Both the position numbers and the translations under genes were made by a program. The notes beneath the pieces were generated by a model. The model did not search any database, was not told where the DNA came from, and was given only the letters and a program-made list of their open reading frames with translations. DNA of 36,527 nucleotides from Lachnospiraceae bacterium. Its GTDB lineage: Bacteria; Bacillota; Clostridia; Lachnospirales; Lachnospiraceae. Where the stretch lies: the NCBI GenBank assembly GCA_017449745.1, contig JAFTFD010000128.1:1-36527 (forward strand), given 5' to 3'. Shown here piece after piece: positions 31,113-36,527 of the stretch (positions are counted from its first letter, which is position 1; every line of letters begins with the position of its first letter).

Positions 31113-33494
31113 TTACTGCATTGCCAGAGTCTCAACCTCTGCATACCAGCCCCAGTAAGGAGTCATGTCATGCGGAAGGGTATCGACAACAACGCGCTCT
31201 GTAGAAGCGACTGTGCAGTCCTTTCTCTGATACAGAGGAAGCTCGCAGCCCCAATCCATGATGATGTTCATGGCATCTCTGTAAACAGACTTACGATACT
31301 CTGTATCTGCGCTGCCGCGGCCCTCAACGATAAGCTTATCCAGCTCAGGATCATCCACGGAATAGTGGTTGGAGTTCGTGCCTGCGCCGTGAGCGTTGGA
31401 GCTGTGGTAGACCTGTGTCATGTCGGGATCGACTGTGGACTGCCATGCAGCTGCCCACATCATAGCTGTGTTGGACTCAAGAGCATTGTTCCATACGCTT
31501 GTTCCTACGTCGTTGACCTGAAGCTTGATGCCCAGGCTCTCAAGGACTTCACTTGCTGCGACAGCAACACCGTAAGCCGGGTGATCCTGCTGGCCCTGGC
31601 CGGGGATCATGACTTCGTATGTCTCTGTGACATCTGTGAACTTGCCTGCTGCCTCATCATAGGTGAAGCCTGCAGCCTTGAAGTACTCGATCGCCGCCTG
31701 CTTTGCAGCTTCATATTTCTGCTCCTCACTCATGGAAGCATCATAGATCGGATCTCCGTTCACATCGACGGAATATGCAAGCTGGTAGCCTTCATCTGCC
31801 GGCTTAGGAGCTGCCCAGGATGTGTTGGAAATAGGATACTGGATGACCGCTGCACGGTCGCCATAGTAGGAGTTGATGACTGTGTCACGATAAACTGCGA
31901 ACAGAGTCATGAAGCCCTTACGAAGAGCCTTGGAGGCATCGGAGCCCGGATCGCCTCCGACATTGACGAGGTCAGCGTTGATTCCGAGGTAACCATAGCC
32001 GCGGTAGTCAACAAGGATCGTTGTCAGTGTGTCACCGACCAGCTCGCCGTTGGAGTTTCCATCCTGGATCGCCTTCAGAGTAGCGTCGCTGATGGAGGGC
32101 TGAGCGATATCGAAGCTGCCTGTGATGATTCCGGGAACATAGTCGGAATCGATGCCTTCCTGGAGCAGGAGGACCTTGGTCTCAGGCTCGCCCTGGAAAT
32201 AGTTCGGGTTAGCCTTCAGCGTAACAACGCCGTTTGCATAGCCGTCAAATACGTACGGGCCAGCGCCGACGGGCTCGGAAGTCTTAGCCTTCACTGTGGA
32301 CAGATCGCCCTTTGTGAATCCGAACTTGTTGTTGTCATAGTCATAAGCTGCCGGATCGCCATAGTAGTGAAGCGGAGCCAGTGTCAGGCCGACGTTGTAG
32401 ATCGCAGTCGCGTCAAACTCAGTCATATGGATGTTGACTGTGTAATCATCGACCTTGGTAAGGCCTGTCACGCTTGCAGCGCTGTTGCCGGTCTCAACAC
32501 CGGTCTCATACTCGGCGCCGAGAGCTTTGATCGTCAGCTGCAGACGTGTGGAGCCGGCTGTCTCAGTCTCTTCAGCCTCTTCGACAGTATCATAAGCTGC
32601 AACGATCGCATCCCAGAAATCCTGAGCGGTCGCATCCTCTGCGAGCTCAAAGCCCCAGTTTGCAGCAGCCTGTGCGACTGTGTCGTCAGGTCCGTTGTAG
32701 CCGTTGCTGATGCAATAGTCAACGATCTCCTGCGCGAAGTCAGCGCCGGCATTGTTGTTGTAGTAATCCCAGAATGCGTTATACTGCTCTTCTGTATAAC
32801 CGTCGTTCTCGACATAGCCGTCCTCGCCTGCTGCGAAGATCACGTTGCCGCGGGAATCCATACCGCTTCTGTACTCCTCCATGCCCTCGATCGGGAGTGC
32901 ATAGATCGTGGAGGATCCATCATAAGTAGGATCGACCAGTACATAGAAGGTAAAGATATAGTCATCGATCGTGACAGGCTCTCCGTCGGAGAACTTCACG
33001 TCATCACGGATATGCAGCTGGTAATCAACTGTTCCGTCATCATTCTGTGTGACCCCGACATCACCCATGCCATAGTAGGTATAGTCTGTGCCGTTGTAGT
33101 TGACGGTCTCGCCCTCGATGCCCTTGTAGATAACGGCACCGCCGCGGTCCGCTGCAAGAGCGCCGACCTGTGTCAGGTCAACGACCTCCATATCATATGC
33201 AGTTGTTGCGAAGAACGGGCTGAACTTCTGTCCGAACGTAGATGTGACATACACAGCGTTCGCGTCAGAACCACCCTCCTCCTCTGCGGGAGCTTCCTCT
33301 GCTGCCTCTTCGGCAGGAGCGGCCTCTTCCTCAGCCGGAGCAGCCTCTTCCTCAGCCGGAGCTGCTTCTTCTGCCGGAGCTGCTTCCTCAGCGGGAGCGG
33401 GCTCAGCTGCAGGTGCGGACTGTCCGCCGCAGGCTGCAAGAGAAGCTGCCATGACCAGAGAAAGGCCCATTGCTAACAGCCTTTTTTTGCTCAT
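31113..33494 (-). CDS. oppA: Oligopeptide-binding lipoprotein OppA, enlarged
   Basis: A 793-residue SBP_bac_5-type binding protein; the usual length is about 500-600. It has a lipoprotein signal with LAAC and C22 as the anchor, then a low-complexity acidic stalk of APAEE-type repeats (about 26-76), then the binding domain. An extra segment of about 135 residues (about 205-340) interrupts the usual path after IYALPIEGMEEY and resumes at VTGLTKVDDYTVNI. The ATG follows AAGGAGG. First gene of the oppABCDF operon; ligand presumed peptides, from context. Confidence 0.93.
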   Translation of the reverse strand: MSKKRLLAMGLSLVMAASLAACGGQSAPAAEPAPAEEAAPAEEAAPAEEEAAPAEEEAAPAEEAAEEAPAEEEGGSDANAVYVTSTFGQKFSPFFATTAYDMEVVDLTQVGALAADRGGAVIYKGIEGETVNYNGTDYTYYGMGDVGVTQNDDGTVDYQLHIRDDVKFSDGEPVTIDDYIFTFYVLVDPTYDGSSTIYALPIEGMEEYRSGMDSRGNVIFAAGEDGYVENDGYTEEQYNAFWDYYNNNAGADFAQEIVDYCISNGYNGPDDTVAQAAANWGFELAEDATAQDFWDAIVAAYDTVEEAEETETAGSTRLQLTIKALGAEYETGVETGNSAASVTGLTKVDDYTVNIHMTEFDATAIYNVGLTLAPLHYYGDPAAYDYDNNKFGFTKGDLSTVKAKTSEPVGAGPYVFDGYANGVVTLKANPNYFQGEPETKVLLLQEGIDSDYVPGIITGSFDIAQPSISDATLKAIQDGNSNGELVGDTLTTILVDYRGYGYLGINADLVNVGGDPGSDASKALRKGFMTLFAVYRDTVINSYYGDRAAVIQYPISNTSWAAPKPADEGYQLAYSVDVNGDPIYDASMSEEQKYEAAKQAAIEYFKAAGFTYDEAAGKFTDVTETYEVMIPGQGQQDHPAYGVAVAASEVLESLGIKLQVNDVGTSVWNNALESNTAMMWAAAWQSTVDPDMTQVYHSSNAHGAGTNSNHYSVDDPELDKLIVEGRGSADTEYRKSVYRDAMNIIMDWGCELPLYQRKDCTVASTERVVVDTLPHDMTPYWGWYAEVETLAMQ

Positions 33495-33548
33495 TTTTCA
33501 GTTTCCTCCTTATAAGAAATTTTTATAATAAACACACTGCTGTGATTA

Positions 33549-34103
33549 TTAACGTTGCTCGTTATCAGCGGCACACTTTTCCACCCGGAGCCGTTTTCTT
33601 GTCTTCATCAGGTAGAACGCGCCCCCCGCAAGGAGCAGTGCACATGCGGAAAAAACAAAATCACCCGGCACTCTTTCATCTGAAAGGGCCAGATGCAAAA
33701 CCGACAGCGACGCAGCGATCCCTGTAAAAAACAGGAGCGCAAAGAGCTGCGCAGGGTGGTTATTATCCAGTTTGTCCGCGATCCGGTGTTCCAGCGGCTC
33801 TTTTTGTGAAAATACAGTAAACGCAAGCTCCGTTGTAAAGGCCAGCGGTACTGCGGAAAAGACATACGGCAGTGCGATCCAGAGCCGCCGCATAGCCGTA
33901 GAATATGGAATCAGAGCTGCAATAAACAAGATCCACCCCGATAAGGCCATCAGCACCCACAATTTCCTGTGCCTGTCGACGATCTTCCCCGCTTCTGCAA
34001 ACCTGTATGCCTCACCTATATACTCATAGGTTACTTTCACGCGTCCTTTTTCGTCGAATTCCTCAATCAGCCTGTAGTCCGCGGCATATCTGTTTTTAGC
34101 CAT
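33549..34103 (-). CDS. Four-span membrane protein, unknown
   Basis: A 184-residue protein with a cytosolic N terminus (MAKNRYAADYRLIEEFDEKG) and four hydrophobic helices (about 48-67, 72-95, 118-138 and 147-166), ending in a basic tail. I do not recognise a family. AGGAAG precedes the ATG. It lies 54 bp upstream of oppA on the same strand, so it may be cotranscribed with the transporter. Confidence 0.7.
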   Translation of the reverse strand: MAKNRYAADYRLIEEFDEKGRVKVTYEYIGEAYRFAEAGKIVDRHRKLWVLMALSGWILFIAALIPYSTAMRRLWIALPYVFSAVPLAFTTELAFTVFSQKEPLEHRIADKLDNNHPAQLFALLFFTGIAASLSVLHLALSDERVPGDFVFSACALLLAGGAFYLMKTRKRLRVEKCAADNEQR

Positions 34104-34119
34104 AAATCCACTTCCTAAT

Positions 34120-34148
34120 ACTGTACTCGTTTAAAGCGTTATTGTCAA
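34120..34148 (-). promoter_or_regulatory. Possible promoter before the four-span protein gene
   Basis: On the minus strand TTGACA (34148-34143), a 17-bp spacer and TACAGT (34125-34120). The -35 is perfect, but the implied start point falls inside the ribosome binding site, which weakens the call. Confidence 0.35.
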
Positions 34149-34252
34149 GAAATCCGGCGTAATGCAAAACCGTTTAAATGCTGATTTTCTGCCGTTTTTC
34201 ACTTCTCCTGAAAGAAAATGCGGGTCAAGAAGTGAGTCTGGGTGAGTCAGGG

Positions 34253-34283
34253 GTGAGTCAGGGGGACGTATCCCCTGACTCAC
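34253..34283. repeat. Hairpin downstream of M32 carboxypeptidase
   Basis: GTGAGTCAGGGGG (34253-34265) pairs with 34271-34283 (one G-T), with a 5-nt loop. GTGAGTC on one side and GGCTCACCT on the other are each repeated around it (34211-34313), so the stem can re-pair in other registers. It ends the carboxypeptidase transcript or is a relative of the REP-like palindromes. Confidence 0.7.
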
Positions 34284-34321
34284 TGGCTCACCTGGCTCAC
34301 CTGGCTCACTGCTCCCCGGAA

Positions 34322-35830
34322 TTAAAGTTCATAAATTGCGCTGTATTTTTCCTCGAGATAATCCAGGAAATCATCCGGTGCAAACTCTCTGCCCGTGATC
34401 CCGCGGATCCAGGTGTGCGCATCCAGGCGGTCCGCCTGCGCAAACACGTTCTGCGCCATCCAGTCGTTGATCTTCGCGAAGTCGCCCGCTCTTACTGCCG
34501 CGTCGATGTCCAGCTCCGTTTTCATCCGGTTGTAATACATCGCATTATACATGTTGCCCAGTGCATAGGTCGGGAAATATCCCATGCCGAAGGTCCAGTG
34601 TACATCCTGGAGGATCCCTTCCCTGTCATTAGCCGGACGGATGCCGAGGTAATCTTCATATTTCTGGTTCCAAAGAGCCGGCAGATCTTCCACTCGCACG
34701 TCGCCGCGGATCATAGCCTTCTCGATCTCGTATCGGATAATGATGTGGAATGTATAGGTAAACTCGTCCGCCTCCGTGCGGATCAGGGACGGGGTGACCG
34801 TATTCATCGCTTCGTAAAGCTCATGTGCGCTCACTCTCTCGAGCACCGTCGGGAAGAGTTCCTTCATCTTCGGATATACAAGGTCAATGAAGCTCTCGGA
34901 GCGTGCGATCCTGTTTTCATAAAAGCGGGAGACGGATTCGTGCATGCTCATGGATTTCAGGTCATTGATGTGGTGATCGTAGTTTTCACGGGGCTGCAGC
35001 ATCTCAAAGAGCGCATGGCCGCCCTCGTGCGTCACCGTGTACATATTCGCGTAGAACATGTCCTCGTGATAGTGCGTCGTCAGGCGCACATCGTTTCTGC
35101 CGAGGCCGTCCGTAAAAGGATGCTCGCTGGTCGTAAAGGCGCCGCGCTCGAAATCGAACCGCATCAGCTCGAGCAGATATCTTGCGAACTGTCTTTGCGG
35201 CTCTTCCGCAGCAGGTCTTGACAGGAAATCCGTCCGGATCACCTTTTTGCTGTTTTTGATCCTCTCCAGGAGCGGCAGAAGCCTTTCCTTGCATTTACCG
35301 AAGGTTTCGTCCAGATCCTTCTGCGTGAGTCCTCTCTCATAGTCGCCAAGCAGATTGTCGTAGAGGTCGGGGAGCGCTTCTTCCCTCAGGGAAACATCTT
35401 CCCTGTTTATCCGGATCACATCGGAAAGAGACGGGGCAAAAACAGAAAAGTCCGCTTTCTGCTTCGCCTCCAGCCAGGTGACAAAAGCCTTGTTATAAAC
35501 CAGGGAAAACTCGTGATTTTTCTCCGGCGTGATATTTTTCGTTTTCAGATAGTTCCTGTGCAGCGATTCCGCCAGCGAGCGGTCAAAACTGTCCAGGTCC
35601 TCCCTGTGTGCGTAGAGATATTCCCCTGCCTCAACGAATTTCTCGTCTTTAGTCAGTTTAAAGGACATATTCCCGAGCTCTGCGATCACCTCGCCCTGCT
35701 CTTCCATCGCTTTCGGCGGGCAGATCGTCTCCTGGTCATAGGTCAGCACATGGATCGCATGCCCGAACACCTCCGCGCGGGTCAGAATTTCATCCACATA
35801 CGTCAGAGCTTCTTTTACATCTGTAAACAT
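34322..35830 (-). CDS. Carboxypeptidase M32 (Taq type)
   Basis: A 502-residue zinc metallocarboxypeptidase, typical family length. The zinc motif HEGGH lies at 268-272 and the third ligand E298 lies in HESVSRFYEN, the M32 signature. It trims residues from peptide C termini in the cytosol and could process peptides brought in by the nearby transporter (inference). The ATG follows AAGGAAAGGA. It is 16 bp downstream of the CYTH-domain gene and probably in the same operon. Confidence 0.93.
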   Translation of the reverse strand: MFTDVKEALTYVDEILTRAEVFGHAIHVLTYDQETICPPKAMEEQGEVIAELGNMSFKLTKDEKFVEAGEYLYAHREDLDSFDRSLAESLHRNYLKTKNITPEKNHEFSLVYNKAFVTWLEAKQKADFSVFAPSLSDVIRINREDVSLREEALPDLYDNLLGDYERGLTQKDLDETFGKCKERLLPLLERIKNSKKVIRTDFLSRPAAEEPQRQFARYLLELMRFDFERGAFTTSEHPFTDGLGRNDVRLTTHYHEDMFYANMYTVTHEGGHALFEMLQPRENYDHHINDLKSMSMHESVSRFYENRIARSESFIDLVYPKMKELFPTVLERVSAHELYEAMNTVTPSLIRTEADEFTYTFHIIIRYEIEKAMIRGDVRVEDLPALWNQKYEDYLGIRPANDREGILQDVHWTFGMGYFPTYALGNMYNAMYYNRMKTELDIDAAVRAGDFAKINDWMAQNVFAQADRLDAHTWIRGITGREFAPDDFLDYLEEKYSAIYEL

Positions 35831-35846
35831 TTTTGTATTCCTTTCC

Positions 35847-36422
35847 TTATTGACAGCGTGTGCGCAGCCAGTAAGACCCCATGGTCTGCCCCGGCACTTC
35901 CGTCACATCGTTATTCAGGTAATCCGCCAGTCCTGCAGCCTCCGCCGAAAACTCCGCCGCCTCTTCCACGGATGAGAATTCTACCTCAGCATACCAGTAC
36001 TCCGTAGGCTGTCCCTCGTCCACGTGGTTGACCTCCAGTTCCAGTCCTCCCGGCAGCGCGTAGGTCCTTCTCTCCTTCGGGATCAGCGGAAGTCCGATCA
36101 TTTCCTCCAGCTGCTCAAAATGTGTCTCGGAGATCGGGAACTCGATCTCCTGTCTCACCAGTGTTCCTTTGGATTTAAAGCAGAGGATATATTCGGTGGT
36201 ACATGGGGACGTGGGGACAGGGGACGGTTCTGCGTCCCCTTCCTGCAGAAGGGGACGCAGAACCGTCCCCTGTCCCCCCTCCATCCGCGTCTCCTGCCGG
36301 ATCCGCACGGTAGGTTCCACCGTCAGATATCCCTGCCTCATATATTCACGTTTTAAGAGCGGCAGGTCTGCCTGCGGCCAGCCGTTTACGATCCATTTCT
36401 TTTCTATTTCCATCGGGTTCAT
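35847..36422 (-). CDS. CYTH-domain protein carrying an in-frame REP insert
   Basis: A 191-residue protein of the CYTH (adenylate cyclase/thiamine triphosphatase) superfamily. The ExExK motif is E5-I-E-K-K (EIEKKW). Conserved strand motifs VRIRQ (39-43), YILCFKSKG and RQEIEFPI follow, then LELEVNHVDEG and EVEFSSVEEA. Its probable role is binding and hydrolysing polyphosphorylated substrates with Mg. Residues about 49-71 are encoded by a perfect palindrome in the loop between VRIRQ and YILCF; without them the length (about 165) is normal for the family. AAAGGAG precedes the ATG. It is upstream of the M32 gene. Confidence 0.88.
   Translation of the reverse strand: MNPMEIEKKWIVNGWPQADLPLLKREYMRQGYLTVEPTVRIRQETRMEGGQGTVLRPLLQEGDAEPSPVPTSPCTTEYILCFKSKGTLVRQEIEFPISETHFEQLEEMIGLPLIPKERRTYALPGGLELEVNHVDEGQPTEYWYAEVEFSSVEEAAEFSAEAAGLADYLNNDVTEVPGQTMGSYWLRTRCQ
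36213..36277. repeat. Perfect REP-like palindrome inside CYTH gene
   Basis: A 30-nt left arm (36213-36242) is the exact reverse complement of 36248-36277, with a 5-nt loop CTGCA. The core GACAGGGGACGGTTCT (36216-36231) also occurs at 10042-10057. Total 65 bp; the reading frame stays open through it. Confidence 0.95.
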
Positions 36423-36445
36423 GATTTGCTCCTTTGAAATAAACA

Positions 36446-36510
36446 GGAGACAGGGGACCGGTCTGTGTCCCCTTATTCAGGAAGGGGACACATAACCCTC
36501 CCCAGTCTCC
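36446..36510. repeat. REP-like imperfect palindrome at window end
   Basis: Arms starting GGAGACAGGGGAC (36446 on) and the reverse complement of the stretch ending CCCAGTCTCC (36510) match with several mismatches. It belongs to the same family as the elements at 10039 and 36213. It lies just upstream of the CYTH ribosome binding site. Confidence 0.75.
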
Positions 36511-36527
36511 ACCGGAGACCATTAGTT

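Noticed and set aside
30891-33476. 861-codon open frame antisense to oppA
   Set aside because: Mirror of the oppA codons (Cys/Ser/Leu/Ile-rich, no domain); oppA is certain.

Overview
The window looks like a chromosomal segment of a gut- or rumen-type member of the Clostridia, most likely Lachnospiraceae. The signs are a near-balanced base composition, strong AGGAGG-type ribosome binding sites, a lipoprotein signal ending LAAC, DUF6465 and DUF4867 family genes, a class B sortase, a bacterial SUV3-like helicase and a five-gene oligopeptide ABC operon. The family assignment comes from gene content only; no rRNA is present.

Region 1 (about 1-15300) is mainly a rhamnose module. After a 54-bp tandem repeat and a PHP-domain phosphatase gene come rhamnulose-1-phosphate aldolase (rhaD) and rhamnulokinase (rhaB), a divergent AraC-type regulator, and a second minus-strand group: xylulokinase, a DUF4867 cupin-like protein and a FucI/AraA-superfamily isomerase. 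A metallophosphoesterase and a cytosolic ParB-like/BMP fusion protein follow. A large cytosolic GH78 alpha-L-rhamnosidase then reads on the plus strand. The logic is: imported rhamnosides are cleaved in the cytoplasm, L-rhamnose is isomerised, phosphorylated by RhaB and split by RhaD. No RhaA-type isomerase is visible, so the FucI-like protein is the candidate for that step.

Region 2 (15300-20240) holds a DUF6465 gene facing a four-gene minus-strand operon: class B sortase, SARP/BTAD regulator with a degenerate GGDEF-like tail, a protein of unknown function, and a coiled-coil/low-complexity protein often labelled 'DNA repair protein'. A tRNA-Thr(GGT) gene is divergent from this operon.

Region 3 (20240-25460) holds a SUV3-type RNA helicase with a C-terminal zinc ribbon, a CPBP membrane protease overlapping a voltage-sensor potassium channel gene, and a small single-span membrane protein.

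Region 4 (25590-33500) is an oppABCDF-type peptide transporter on the minus strand. Its OppC carries an insert of about 350 extracytoplasmic residues and its OppA is enlarged as well. Region 5 (33500-36527) has a four-span membrane protein, an M32 carboxypeptidase and a CYTH-domain protein.

Two genome-scale traits stand out. First, short tandem repeats of differing periods (54, 35, 14, 11 and 20 bp) sit between genes. Second, REP-like palindromes sharing a GACAGGGGACGGTTCT core occur here, one of them inserted in frame inside the CYTH coding sequence.
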